From NCBI RefSeq assembly GCF_032362555.1, contig NC_083515.1, forward strand, positions 1,895,001 to 1,959,000: 64,000 nt of DNA. Direction: 5' to 3'. Position numbers and translations under genes: made by a program. Origin of the DNA: Amyelois transitella (lineage: Eukaryota > Arthropoda > Insecta > Lepidoptera > Pyralidae). A model generated the notes under the pieces. It worked only from the letters and a program-made list of their open reading frames with translations. It did not search any database and was not told the origin of the DNA. Positions 55,601 through 64,000 of the stretch are shown piece after piece; position 1 is the first letter of the stretch; every line of letters begins with the position of its first letter.

Positions 55601-57288
55601 ACTAATACGCACAGTCAATTTGAGCTTTATTGCTAATGTATAAAGTTCACTGTTGTCTAAGCAATGTAGGTCTAATAGATAGGAACAAAAAACTGTCATA
55701 TTACAAATCTTTTTGACAGAACGAAGTCTGTCGGGTCCGCTTGTAAATAATAATAAGGTCATGCCATATGGTAATAACATACATACATACATGCATATAA
55801 TCACGTCTATATCCCTTGCGGGGTAGACAGAGCCAACAGTCTTGTAAAGACTGAAAGGCCACGTTCAGCTTAAAGCCAAATGCTTTAAGATAGAATTGGG
55901 ATTCAAATAGAGACAGGTTGCTAGCGCATCGCCTAAAAAAGAATCCCAAGTATGTAAGCCTATCCCTTAGTCGCCTTTTACGACATCCATGGGAAAGAGA
56001 TGGAGTGGTCCCATTCTTTTTGTATTGGTGCCGGGAATCACATGGCAATAAAATTGGTTTTAAACCAATTTAGTCTTCTCTTATGTTAACCCAAGGTCCG
56101 CCAAAGATCACAAGAGGGTTAAGGGAAGCAAAAACGCAAAACGATTCCCGCTTGACCTCCATTTCCCTGTAAACAGAAGAACCATATCACATCACAACTT
56201 CAATCATGATAATTGCAAAAGTGACATTGCTTAGACACCTCTTTCAACATCCAACGAAAATAAAATAGATCCTAGTCCTATTCTATACAAGTCTACCCTA
56301 TAACCACTACACCAGTCAGTCCTTTAAGGCTAGGTATTCCTAGGTCTATGCACCTCGAGGTAGACCGACGAGTTGAGCGCGAAGGTGGCAATGATGTGAC
56401 GTTGATGTGGGGCACAGAGTGCAGCAGCCGTGGCTTATAAGAAACGTTCTACGTGTCCATTGCTATCACTAAAGTTACTACGGTAGCGAGCATAGGTGGC
56501 GGTATATTCCTAGCTATCGTTGCCTGACCTGACTTTGACGTAAAGCACAGAGCACTGAACGACCACGCCGGCTAGAAAAACGCGGCGTGTTCAGCTCTGT
56601 GCACCTACCTCGAGGTAGACCGGCGAGTTGAGCGCAAAGGTGACAATAACTCTATGCGGGGTGACGTTGATGTGGGGCACAGAGTGCAGCAGCCGTGGCT
56701 TATAAGAAACGTTCTACGTGTCCATTGCTATCACTAAAGTTACTACGGTAGCGAGCATAGGTGGCGCTATATTCCTAGCTGTCATTGTCGCTATGCAGCC
56801 CGACCTGACTTTGACGTGAAGCACAGAGCACTGAACGATCACGCCGGCTAGAAAAACGCGGCGTGTTTAGCTCTGTGCACCTACCTCGAGGTAGACCGGC
56901 GAGTTGGGCGCGAAGGTGTCGTTGACTCTATGCGGGGTGACGTTGATGTGGGGCACAGAGTGCAGCAGCCGTGGCTTATAAGAAACGTTCTACGTGTCCA
57001 TTGCTATCACTAAAGTTACTACGGTAGCGAGCATAGGTGGCGCTATATTCCTAGCTGTCGCTATGCAGCCTGACTTGACTTTGACGTGGAGCACAGAGCA
57101 CTGAACGATCACGCCGACTAGAAAAACGCGGCGTGTTAGCTCTGTGCACCTACCTCGAGGTAGACCGGCGAGTTGGGCGCGAAGGTGTCGTTGACTCTGT
57201 GCAGGGTGACGTTGATGTGGGGCACAGAGTGCAGCAGCCGCGAGAGACGCGGCGGCGTGTACTCGTCCGAGACGCCCGACGCGCCCAT
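46249..57288 (-). CDS. tty: Tweety-family (TTYH) membrane protein, 11 coding exons
   Basis: Exons 57288-57154, 55359-55231, 53522-53379, 52618-52406, 51758-51630, 51210-51073, 50687-50543, 50368-50223, 49431-49334, 48032-47871 and 47584-47419 join to 1605 nt, 534 aa; all phases agree. The span runs to 46249 to include an alternative last exon. Five hydrophobic segments (about 48-71, 89-107, 217-240, 247-275, 394-416) with two long extracellular loops match the family. Family marks seen: RCCDR after segment 1, LFGND after segment 2, DACQDP after segment 4, HYYLSC in the second loop. N-glycosylation sites NVT (26), NDT (34), NQT (165), NAS (182). TTYH proteins are plasma-membrane proteins, reported as swelling- or calcium-activated anion channels; structural work has questioned pore function and suggested a lipid-related role. 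The symbol is by family resemblance; insects may have more than one paralogue. Confidence 0.9.
46934..47317 (+). repeat. SINE-1 copy with nested insertion
   Basis: The 5' hairpin region is duplicated (GTGCCGTGTGGTTCTCGGCA then GTGCCGTGTGGCTCCCGGCA). A 97 bp foreign piece (47009-47105) interrupts it. It ends ATAGACGTGACCATATGTAT. Lies between the two candidate last exons of tweety. Confidence 0.88.
47000..47114. mobile_element. Short insertion inside SINE-1 with 9 bp duplication
   Basis: CTTTCCCAT at 47000-47008 and 47106-47114 flanks TAAGGTCCTATGTCCCCTAG, GGGCAGAGGGCATCCACAG and CCCGCTCGGTCTTGAGCTTC. The insert looks like a fragment of another retroposon. Confidence 0.8.
47419..47584 (-). 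CDS. tty: Tweety exon 11 (short C-terminus)
   Basis: After GTCTCCAG: RARMSGSATLGRGVSAAGGG, then GKYATLSKQCKTLESNDFY and TGA at 47419-47421. Its acceptor phase fits the exon-10 donor. Confidence 0.85.
47615..47866 (+). repeat. SINE-1 copy, 5' truncated, at the exon 11 acceptor
   Basis: AAAAAAAAGAATAGGTCCAC to ATATAGACGTGTATATATAT. Its A-run lies about 30 nt upstream of the exon 11 acceptor (47585) and reads as a pyrimidine tract on the gene strand. Confidence 0.83.
47871..48032 (-). CDS. tty: Tweety exon 10 (cytoplasmic tail)
   Basis: After CCATGCAG: RSGTGEEQAPFLSSGASSAA, PAPFPNGKPPSYSAAVQLMD and LAERERP; ends AG before GTATT. PPSY is a possible WW-domain ligand (PPxY type). Confidence 0.88.
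47993..48156. repeat. 82 bp tandem duplication of the exon 10 acceptor
   Basis: GACAGGAACGGCGCTTG...GCCGCTACGTCTGCATGG... occurs twice, units starting about 47994 and 48076. Each carries a CTGCAT/ATGCAG acceptor and the first 35-40 nt of exon 10. Confidence 0.92.
48158..48243 (+). repeat. SINE-1 internal fragment
   Basis: GGGGATAGGCTTATAAATAT, GACGATCGGCTAGCAACCTG, TTTGAATCTCAATTATG. Confidence 0.7.
48330..48665 (+). repeat. SINE-2 copy with tRNA-like head
   Basis: GCAGTCGAATCGGTAAGGTG and a B-box-like GGTTTGAATCC (48399-48409), then GTGAGGGAAAACATCGTGAG, CGATCCAATACGGGTTAGG, TCGCTTCGTGTAAAAACCTG and GGTGAGGATGCAACCGGGAC. Best-preserved copy in the window. Confidence 0.78.
48843..49060 (-). 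repeat. SINE-3 related copy
   Basis: (GAATA)n tail at left, TTATTGACGTCACATCAC, CTACCGCTTCCAAAGCGCAT, TTTTCATCCGACGTCAATA. Confidence 0.72.
49110..49315 (+). repeat. SINE-3 copy
   Basis: GTTTGTTACCGCTTCTTCTG, GACGCCTTGGAAGCGGCAGT, TTTGACGTCAACCAAG and a (TTTGAA)-like tail. Nearly the same as 9095-9285. Confidence 0.75.
49334..49431 (-). CDS. tty: Tweety exon 9 (membrane span 5)
   Basis: After ATATTGCAG: ALSLQLLAAVAAGFLFTAIV then LVDSHAWIYINT; ends AA before GTGAGT. Confidence 0.88.
49466..49645 (-). repeat. SINE-1 copy, internally deleted
   Basis: TAATCACGTCTATATCCCTT to GCCGGGAACCACACGGCC, with the central third missing. LINE-A tail sequence (49648-49730, plus strand: GTTCGTGGCAAGTGGAAAGA) abuts it. 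Confidence 0.83.
49648..49732 (+). repeat. LINE-A 3' tail fragment
   Basis: GTTCGTGGCAAGTGGAAAGA, TTTAGTCTCTGCGTACCTAT, CCGGAAAAAA, then TATG units. Confidence 0.7.
50163..50211. repeat. Partial copy of exon 8 in the adjoining intron
   Basis: CTCAGCGACACTAGCGCCCC...GAGCGCCCAGGGTC repeats exon 8 positions 50299-50359 with about 11 nt missing, immediately past the exon 8 donor. Confidence 0.9.
50223..50368 (-). CDS. tty: Tweety exon 8
   Basis: After TATTTCCAG: LQPTLGALNAGTGEAERALV, SLSGALECRMARSYFVTGAR, AACDSGLQ; ends CAG before GTATGT. The Cys pair fits the second extracellular loop. Confidence 0.9.
50543..50687 (-). CDS. tty: Tweety exon 7
   Basis: After AATTTCCAG: MVHYYLSCKVSRENVLTAEL, RNAQRAVVAVRQALAVLSRG, APQLFNDP; ends G before GTAATT. 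HYYLSC is the family mark. Confidence 0.92.
51073..51210 (-). CDS. tty: Tweety exon 6 (membrane span 4)
   Basis: After GTCACCAG: VGAILTLVACWLGTALLLTL, SVAAADACQDPARALALHAH, HGLPAD; donor GTGAGT. Confidence 0.92.
51630..51758 (-). CDS. tty: Tweety exon 5 (membrane span 3)
   Basis: After AATTTCCCAG: RLWVWEAARWAGGMAGWCCG, GAVCVALLAAAARRSRRALL; donor GTGAGT after TGT. Confidence 0.9.
52205..52386 (+). repeat. SINE-1 copy, 5' part deleted
   Basis: CTTTCCCATGGATTCTTTTT, GGCGATGGGCTAGCAACCTG to GATATAGACGTGACAATATG. Ends 20 bp from the exon 4 donor. Confidence 0.83.
52406..52618 (-). CDS. tty: Tweety exon 4 (first extracellular loop)
   Basis: After TTTTTTCCAG: SSILEETMGSRARAPLARLA, DALDMPVANQTALGTLLRAL, AADNLRRPLAALNLDAFMK; donor GTATA. 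Confidence 0.9.
52962..53105 (-). repeat. LINE-A 3' fragment, diverged
   Basis: AAATCAAGCCTCCTTCCCAG, CACTTGTCACGATTCTTG, CATCCATAATCATCATTC. Confidence 0.7.
53379..53522 (-). CDS. tty: Tweety exon 3 (membrane span 2)
   Basis: After ATTTTCGCAG: ITLMVLSVLCCGAIGVGLFG, NDDLHNAMLQSIQAGNQLAA, LVNTVKNQ; donor GTGAAC. Confidence 0.92.
53985..54155 (-). repeat. LINE-A 3' fragment
   Basis: (CATA)n, AAATCACGCCTCTTTCCCAA, ACTTGCCACGATCTCTGCAT, GCAAGCTCGGCAGTTTCGGG, TTGACCTGACCCTTTACCAG. Confidence 0.85.
54825..55071 (-). repeat. SINE-1 copy, near full length
   Basis: TAATCACGTCTATATCCCTT to GCCGGGAACCACACGGCAC. Confidence 0.87.
55231..55359 (-). CDS. tty: Tweety exon 2 (membrane span 1)
   Basis: After AATTTCCAG: SLGIIGTIPGAWLILTMLVL, LIYLMTRCCDRKDRPPRSIT, ALK; donor GTACGG. 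Confidence 0.93.
55775..56047 (-). repeat. SINE-1 copy, full length
   Basis: (CATA)n, TAATCACGTCTATATCCCTT to GTGCCGGGAATCACATGGCA. Confidence 0.88.
56351..57153. repeat. Tandem array copied from tweety exon 1
   Basis: Three units of about 250-276 bp lie in intron 1 directly past the exon 1 donor. Unit starts: 56351, 56602, 56878; the source exon end starts at 57147. Units 2 and 3 keep the 3' two-thirds of exon 1 as an open frame (LLHSVPHINVTPHRV...NSPVYLE) plus the donor CTCGAG/GTAGGT. Unit 1 has lost the donor and part of the frame. Each also holds about 190 bp of non-exon sequence (for example CTAGAAAAACGCGGCGTG). Confidence 0.92.
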
Positions 57289-57309
57289 CGCGACTTATCA
57301 CCTAGTCAC
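57154..57309 (-). CDS. tty: Tweety exon 1 (start codon and 21 nt leader)
   Basis: ATG at 57288: MGASGVSDEYTPPRLSRLLH, SVPHINVTLHRVNDTFAPNS, PVYLE, donor GTAGGT. The leader 57289-57309 follows an acceptor AATTTTCAG, so one or more non-coding exons lie upstream. One candidate is 60678-60719. Confidence 0.9.
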
Positions 57310-57495
57310 CTGAAAATTAAATTTAAGGACTCAGCAACGTATATCTAGGTTTAGATAAAAAAAAAAAAACAGTAATAACAGATCTTTACATAGGTTTGTT
57401 GTTGGAGCCTACTTTTAAGCATATGAATGCCTGTGTCAGCAGACTCCGCTCTTTTATATCGCTAGGTCATATATGTAATGTAATATTAGTTACAT

Positions 57496-57617
57496 ATACA
57501 TACATAAAATCACGCGTCTTTCCCGGAGGGGTAGGCAGAGACTACCTCTTTCCACTTGCCACGATCTCTGCATACTTCCTTCGCTTCATCCACATTCATA
57601 ACTCTCTTCAAGGTTTA
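57496..57617 (-). repeat. LINE-A 3' fragment
   Basis: AAATCACGCGTCTTTCCCGG, TCCACTTGCCACGATCTCTG, TTCGCTTCATCCACATTCAT. Confidence 0.85.
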
Positions 57618-57802
57618 GTTCCTAGGGGAAAAATATCTCTCAGTTTTCAGAATCTTTGTCATTCCAAGTTAACTTATGGTGATATTAGTGATAGGATAGT
57701 CTGTTGATTGTATTTCTTAGTTTCTAGTCAAAAAAATATCAATCACAAAAATAATACGCGCAATAGGTGTGTACGCAATTATAAACTAAGCACCCATTAC
57801 AA

Positions 57803-57895
57803 ATCGCTTCGTGTAAAAACCTGACTCACCCAATCTAGGGTCCATGGTCAAAGGCATACGCCGAGCTCCACTCCAGAGCGGTGAGGATGCAACCG
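57803..57895 (+). repeat. SINE-2 3' fragment
   Basis: ATCGCTTCGTGTAAAAACCT, GGTCCATGGTCAAAGGCATA, CCAGAGCGGTGAGGATGCAA. Confidence 0.72.
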
Positions 57896-58179
57896 CCCAA
57901 CAAACATTTAGGCGACGATAAGAGCTTATTTTGTTACTTAGTGGGCTACAAAGGCATTACAGTAGCAACACTTATGACTATTGGCGATAAAGTGGCGTAC
58001 CAAGTAACGTATATCACTTCTACTTATTATACAGAGTTACAAGCGCGACAATTAGGCGAGCTTAAAGGTTATGGATGTATTATGGCAAATCTTAACACTG
58101 TTGTACATGCACAGCATTTTGTGTTATAGCTTTAAGTGAATCTTAGAACTCTAAGATCTAAATAAGAATAAGAATTAGC

Positions 58180-59110
58180 TACTACCTCCAAAAGTGCTAT
58201 GCAGGTGATAATAAACTCTTTACAAGAACCTAAAGTTGCACAATAGCGTTAATAAGCGCTACCAGCCTTACAATAGTGTTTACGAGTTAATCTTATATAG
58301 AACCAAATGCTTGAAGTTATACAAAACTCTCTTGCATTACCTTAAGTCAAATAGGAGTATAATTTTTCGCTATAACAGATCCTATAGCGTCTATTGTTAC
58401 TTTTTTGTGACTAAAGGTAAAGTAATAGCGCTTAAGGTCACTACTGTATTTCTTATATTGACTACTTGTTTTTGACAATGGCGTCGCAACCAAAATAAAC
58501 AAAAATTGTTGTAAATACGTGGAAAAGTTTTCAGTAAATAGACAACATACATCGGGCGCTCGAATTATTTGCCAATAAATATGTAACATATTCACAGTGT
58601 ACTTCCCTTCGCAGCAAAAATATGCTTTCATTTCTCACCATACAATATCACTTTTTTTTGTTTAATATAAAAATCATTAGTCGTAAACTTATAGCCATTG
58701 AAAATAAAATTATTTATTATTAGATCACAAAATTAGTTTAATTATCTTGAATAGCGTTCAGACCGTTACAAAACACCTATTTACCTCCCTTTTAGCGCTT
58801 GAAAATATAATTAACGCCTTTGTATCTCTACTGTACCGCTTAAGGAGTCAGTTGACGCTTATTTACCCCTCTTGTATCGCTAAGAGATCCTGTTACCGCT
58901 ATAATAACTTTCTTATAGCACTAATTGTACCTCTTAGCCAATTACCATAACTCTTGTATACCGTCATTATACAACCTTAAGTAATATAAAATTGTGCCCA
59001 ATTCGGGGGTAAAGTAGGGTTAGAGCGCGCTCTAACACTAATTTGTTACACCCATAAACCACTTTAGAATCTAGTTAGCGCTTTTATAGACTTATTATAA
59101 ATCTTACTTT
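58180..59110. repeat. Degenerate periodic tract rich in TAGCGCTTA-like motifs
   Basis: Variants of AGCGCT/AGCGTT/ACCGCTTA recur every 25-40 bp (for example CAATAGCGTTAATAAGCGCT, CTTTTAGCGCTTGAAAATAT, TTGTATCGCTAAGAGATCC, CTTATAGCACTAATTGTACC). Unit boundaries are blurred. No gene seen in it. Confidence 0.55.
59019..59036. repeat. 18 bp perfect palindrome
   Basis: GTTAGAGCGCGCTCTAAC. Confidence 0.95.
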
Positions 59111-59204
59111 AGCGCCTAATTGTTACTTGGGGGGACTATAGCACGGAGGAAAAAGAAGATACTTGTAAACGCTTTCAAATAATCTTACTAACACAAATAT
59201 ATTT

Positions 59205-59455
59205 TAAATTAGCTGTGCCCGCGGCTGCGTCCGCGTGGAGTAGTTAATTTGGGCATCATTGAAGCCCTCAAGGATGATTTTTTACATTTTCCATTATTTC
59301 TTCGCTCCTAAAAGCAGCAGCGTGATGTTATATAGCCTAAAGCCTTCCTCGATAAATGGTCTATTAAACGCAAAAAGAATTTTTCAATTCGAACCAGTAA
59401 TTCCTGAGATTAGCGCGTTCAAACAAACAAACTCTTCAGCTTTATAATATAATTA
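59205..59455 (+). repeat. Dispersed repeat starting TTAGCTGTGCCCGCG
   Basis: TAGCTGTGCCCGCGGCTGCG, GGGCATCATTGAAGCCCTCA, TTCCTCGATAAATGGTCTAT, AATTCGAACCAGTAATTCCT. A truncated relative is at 32272-32345. Confidence 0.6.
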
Positions 59456-60677
59456 TTAATTATTATTATTATAAGTATAGATAAGTAAAGTATAGAAGTA
59501 TAGATGTGTACCGCTTATTCGCCACTTGCCACCCATTATATTAAACAATCAAAATAACACGTTTAGCTGTCCATTGAACATGTGGCATAGGGGAATAATG
59601 CGCGGCCATACTGCAAACATATGTCACAAGAGACGGACGGACAGACCCGAGACCGAAATGAATCATATTTCTGAAGTGTATATTGGGCAAGTCATTGGCC
59701 GAAATGTCAGGCCAGTGTGAATACCGCTACTCGACATTATGTTACAGGAATTCCACTGTAATGATAAAAAAATGAACTGACTTTAGAACACTAACACTCA
59801 AAAGCCTAGATATTCTTCGAGTGTAACTTAATCTGTGTTATTGTACCGATTTATTTATTTAACTCGTTTAAGTTAACGTTCGTTTGTATTTACGTTTTAA
59901 ACTTTTGGGTATTTAAACTACTCTCAGAGTCATTAGCTCTCGTAAATTTTATTCAATCTAACACTATTATCTCACCAAAAGTTCTATTACGTACTACGAT
60001 ACGAATGGATATAAGTTATAAACTAAGGATTTTTTTGATAAAAAAAAAATCTGAATCTGTTGAACAGTTGTGCGAACAAGCCAGTGTTTGATTTCGAAAA
60101 TATTGGCCCAATGTGAACTGCGGCCTAAAGCATAAAATGATGTTATTGTTTAGATTTATAGATAACCATTTTTAGACTAGTTAACACTTTAGCTTCCGCC
60201 CGTGGGCGTTCCTGTAATATAAATTCATGAATAATTCCACATCAATGATAAACGAACAAAGACTTTCCATTGTAACATAATAGCTCATAGATCAGCTTAA
60301 CTTATCCAGTTCTTATAAAGTCTTTTCAAACATACTGACAACTTTGGATTATTCCACTTTGGTCACCTGGATGATCAAATTCCAAATTTTTCTATTTACA
60401 CTCGCATGCAAAACTTCCTACACAAGTTTAGAAACATTTGCTATGGAAAAGTATGTATGGAACCAGGGAGGTATGCATGTGAACGTTGTTTAGATAATAA
60501 TCATTAAAACCCTACTGGAAGAAATTTCTCTAGAAATAAGTAGTGCACTTGTACTGTAAAAAAATAAAAAATATTGATAACGAAGTCAACACGGCTAAAG
60601 GAACGGTCACGGAAACTTATATAATACGAAAGTAAATGGATACCAACCGCAATAACCAGAGTATACAACGAACTCAC

Positions 60678-60719
60678 GACGTCATGACTGACTTCCACGC
60701 CGCCTCATCGGGTACTCAT
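60678..60719 (-). other. Candidate non-coding 5' exon of tweety
   Basis: 42 nt between an acceptor TGTTTCAG (60727-60720) and a donor GTGAGTT (from 60677), on the gene strand and upstream of exon 1. It holds short upstream ATGs. Only splice signals support it. Confidence 0.22.
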
Positions 60720-60807
60720 CTGAAACAACCAAACAGATTCATTATTTCTCACATAGCTACAGTAACATATGGAAATGTCATACAACATTAAAACTTCCTC
60801 CTCATGG

Positions 60808-60985
60808 CTTTAGTCCCGGTTGCATCCTCACCACCCTAGAGAGGAGCCCGAGGTATGCCTTAGACCATTAATCCTGGATTGGGTGAATCAGGTATTTACA
60901 CGAAGCCACACCCATCTGACCTCCGCAACTTGTGCAGGTAAACCTGACCCATATTGGATCGATCATGATTACACATGATTCATTT
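60808..60985 (-). repeat. SINE-2 copy
   Basis: TCCCGGTTGCATCCTCACCA, AGAGAGGAGCCCGAGGTATG, CCTGGATTGGGTGAATCAGG, ATATTGGATCGATCATGAT. Confidence 0.72.
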
Positions 60986-61034
60986 CATAAACTAGTATAC
61001 AAAACCACTCTATATCATCGAAGTTGTTTATAGT

Positions 61035-61215
61035 CCTGGTCACAGTCTTGCCTCTCTGAAGAGGAACTCGAGATTCTCTTGGGATCCTACATTGGGTCGA
61101 ATTTTATACGACGCGACGGCTGTCTGACTTTTACAACCTATGCAAGGGAACCTAACGCATTACATGTCCAGTTGCATGGATGAGCAGATTTGACGATGTT
61201 TTCCTACTCCATTTA
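61035..61215 (-). repeat. SINE-2 copy, diverged
   Basis: CTCTGAAGAGGAACTCGAGA, GGATCCTACATTGGGTCGAA, ATGTCCAGTTGCATGGATGA, GATGTTTTCCTACTCC; parallel to 60808-60985. Confidence 0.6.
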
Positions 61216-62825
61216 AAAAGGACTGTTTAGATTGAGTAGTTTATATAATCAATAAATGCTGTGTGATTAAAATAAAAACATCCGATTGATACGTCATACC
61301 AAAAGCATATACGCACTCGTTTATATTTTATGACGTCTTATTTTTCGCGGCTAGATTATCACGCAATTTGGTATCTCGACGAAATTACAATGTCAAAATA
61401 CAGAAGATCATTTTGACAACAGCAGGCAAGGGATATGCGCACAACACAACTACGTTGAAATATTAAATCTCCCTTTTATGATTATTCAGATTTTACTGTA
61501 CGAGATTGGGTATTGACTGTATCATATCAACTCAAAAGTTAAATTGTGGAATATCATTCTTATCAAAGCATCAAACGCTCATCAGATTAATTAAACACGT
61601 TGATCAGACATACACCAAGACACGTGTTTCCGACCAGCCCTACCTATCACACCGATGACAATGCACATCTCCAGATTCGCCTCGTTATCAGCAAATAGAC
61701 GTGCATTACACGAGATCAACAGCCGCATACGCATTACGTGTGTGACACACAACAATTTGTAAAGACCAATTGTCCGGCGTACAGTGTAGAATATTCCTTG
61801 AAGTCGTTCGGTCGTCGTTTCCATTGTGGCCTTAGGTTCCAGGGAACTCAGTTGACACAAGTAATCGGTGCATTCAATAACGCAAGTGATAAATTCAGTT
61901 CAAGATCTATAAAATCGGTTTTGATATTAAGAAAAGTGTTGGTGCTTCGATTGTCTACGAAGATTTGTGACCAAATCAAAAGAGTAATATTAAATATGAT
62001 ATTCAGTGATTAAGAATCTGTAGAATAAGGTTGCGGTCTAGATCATTTTGTTATTGAATGACATATTACAACATATAATAGTATAACATTAGTATCAGAA
62101 GCTGCTGCCGTTAGTGAAAATTGCGCGGCTAAAAGTGAATAATTGTTTGTTGGTAATATTTTCATTGTACACATTATTTCAGTATGTATTTCACTAAGTC
62201 GATTAGGCTCTTGTTCATTCGTATCCATCCGGCATTATAATTGTAAAAGTAAATTTGTTTGTTGTAAGATCATCTTGACATTTTGGATACATATAATGTG
62301 AAGTTTGGAAAAGGACAGCCTCGAGCGAAAGCTTGTAAACAATTCTATTCGGATCCAAATCCTGGTTTATAAATCAATCAATGATCCAATGCAGTGTCGC
62401 CGGCCTTATTTCGTCTCCAATCTCTTAGTTTGGTATAACTTTTCCAAAGTCGTAATTAGGTCCACAATATCCCTTTCCTAATGACATCTCAACAAAGGGA
62501 ATTCATTACATTTTTATAAAAGTTTATGCTTCATATTATAATAAAATATAAATTGATAGAGATATTTAATCGATCGCTGAAAAACTTATGGAGAAATAAA
62601 GAAAAAGTTGTACATCCGGCTGCAATTTTCTGTAATTGAATCCACAGAAGTGGCTAAGCTAATTACGATTGCTGATGGTAATAATAGAAATATAAAGTTC
62701 TCTTTATAATGTTGAGCTTTACAAATTTGAAGAAAATGAATACTTTCGCGCACCTTTAAAAACCTTTCAGAATTAATTACAATGAGATTGTATTCTTTCA
62801 GGCTTTTATAAATAACAAACATTCA

Positions 62826-63640
62826 TTAATTTGAGGAGCTATACCCCTTATTCGAGCTAAGACACCTAAAGTATTTGATGGATGTTCTAATTACTTCAGC
62901 AATAGCATTATCATTATACATTCTAAATTCCATTGTTTCGTTGTTAAATGTTTCCTCGTAGATTCTTCTTTCACGAGCATTGATATTGTATTTTTTCTTC
63001 AGTGTCCTTATCATATAATTGGGTCAGTGTTACCGATACATATTGGACATCGTAAAATCAAGGCTTAAATAATACAACGGTGTTACGCAAGCAACACATC
63101 CTGTCATTTTCTTGACACGATCGTTCAGGGGCCTAATATTATCGCCTCAACAATCTGGAACTACTAGACACTTGTACATTCAACTAGGGTTATCGGTATC
63201 ACCTGATTTGATGCCGTCTTCAATTTAAATTCCAAAATTAGGTGTCTGATCTTGTTCTTTTGCAAATCCCTTCGTCTTGCTTATTCTTTTTATAAACTCC
63301 TTTATAGCAATATCAGGATCATCTATTTCAGCACCCTAAACTTGAATATTAGTAGAAACTTTTAATCCTTTAGACGAAACCAATGACGGATGCGAAAGTA
63401 AAATGATTTTAATAATATAGCAACTTTGTATTTTCGTTAGGTTACAGACTGATGGTTTCGGCGTTTGCTTCAATTAAACTACAATTTTAATCATTGTTAT
63501 GACTGCCCGAGCCATTTCCACCTACGTGAACCATTTCACTTAATACTCCTGAATTCCCATTTATATAATTTTGAGTAGATATTTGACCCACTTCGTGAGA
63601 GGTGATCAATTACAATGATAATTCTTGACCATAATAAGGT
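62826..63640 (-). pseudogene. Decayed coding relic, unrecognised
   Basis: Minus strand. A first frame reads SHEVGQISTQNYINGNSGVL then SEMVHVGGNGSGSHNND before a stop. After a frame change, GAEIDDPDIAIKEFIKRISK and TKGFAKEQDQTP, then stops, then IRPLNDRVKKMTG and a final open stretch TLKKKYNINARERRIYEETF. The composition looks protein-coding but is broken by several stops and at least one frameshift. I do not recognise the family; a retroelement or transposon origin is possible. Confidence 0.35.
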
Positions 63641-64000
63641 ATTAGGTTAATTTTGCTCAAACCCAAAACGTGTATGAATAATTCCAAATCAAGCCAGAAG
63701 CCATTCATAATTAAGTTTCTATGCTCCAAGGTTTTACATTAACTGACGTTTGAATCAAAACCGACCCTTGTCACGAGTTAGGACCTACGTACTAGACAAC
63801 AGCCAGTACGGCATTCACTTCAAATTTACAGTGATATACAATTTATTGAGATTTTTGACTCGCCCCAATTATAATTATTAGTGCCATTTGCTTTGATATT
63901 GGGCGTAGCTTAATCAACAACTAGCTTACTAGCGACTTCTTCCGCGTAAATATCAAACTCATGCCGTGAGTTCATTCAATTGACGATAACTTTTTTTTGG

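Larger units (their letters stand above)
57310..64000. other. Upstream of tweety, no complete gene
   Basis: Expected to hold tweety 5' UTR exons and promoter. I see repeats (LINE-A, SINE-2), a periodic GCGCT-rich tract (58180-59110), a dispersed element (59205-59455) and a decayed coding relic (62826-63600). No recognisable intact protein. Confidence 0.45.

Noticed and set aside
46249..57288. Prominin as the identity of the five-span gene
   Set aside because: The layout is similar, but HYYLSC, CQDP, LFGND and the short length fit tweety, not the 800-900 aa prominins.
58236..58631. Overlapping frames of 79 and 94 codons on opposite strands
   Set aside because: They fall in the degenerate periodic tract and have no recognisable protein signature.
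61591..62013. Frames of 89 and 91 codons near the right end as tweety upstream exons or a separate gene
   Set aside because: No convincing splice signals or protein motif; they overlap each other on opposite strands.

Overview
The window looks like nuclear DNA of a moth or butterfly. It is AT-rich, has GT-AG introns and AATAAA poly(A) signals, and is crowded with short retroposons of lepidopteran type, including tRNA-derived SINEs and a family of about 270 bp ending in (TATG)n. I cannot name the species; a noctuid-like moth is my guess. Four protein-coding genes can be supported, all on the minus strand. Exon joins below were worked out by hand from splice signals, reading phase and protein similarity.

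Layout. (1) 486-6371: a secreted pancreatic-type lipase in two coding exons that join in phase across a 4.9 kb, transposon-filled intron (336 aa). (2) 12388-25919: a cytosolic sulfotransferase in seven coding exons (345 aa) with both PAPS-binding motifs, resembling the lepidopteran retinol dehydratase/SULT branch. (3) 38421-40043: an intronless gene of 540 aa, acidic and lysine-rich, with a C-terminal BESS motif and a Cys cluster; probably nuclear. (4) 46249-57309: a tweety-family (TTYH) five-membrane-span protein in eleven coding exons (534 aa), with a second possible 3' exon that would give a different, longer C-terminus. The genes show no operon-like or functional link.

The remaining three quarters or so is introns and intergenic DNA built from repeats. 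About forty copies or pieces of one family (SINE-1 here) start with a GTGCCG...CGGCAC hairpin and end in (TATG)n. Its 3' end matches the 3' end of a LINE present as several truncated copies (LINE-A), so LINE-A is a good candidate for the machinery that moved it. One copy is a SINE-1/LINE-A chimera. Other repeats include a tRNA-type SINE at 17031, two further dispersed families, a Tc1/mariner transposase relic, an RT-type relic between roughly 300 bp inverted repeats that is itself split by a LINE-A insertion with a 14 bp target duplication, and a LINE RT relic at 43.8 kb.

The most unusual feature is the tweety locus: three separate exon edges (exon 1, exon 8, exon 10) have been tandemly copied into neighbouring introns, and there are two candidate C-termini, one needing a GC-AG intron. 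Also notable are a perfect 26 bp inverted repeat with a 4 nt loop at 41184, a degenerate GCGCT-rich periodic tract at 58.2-59.1 kb, and a decayed coding relic at the right edge.
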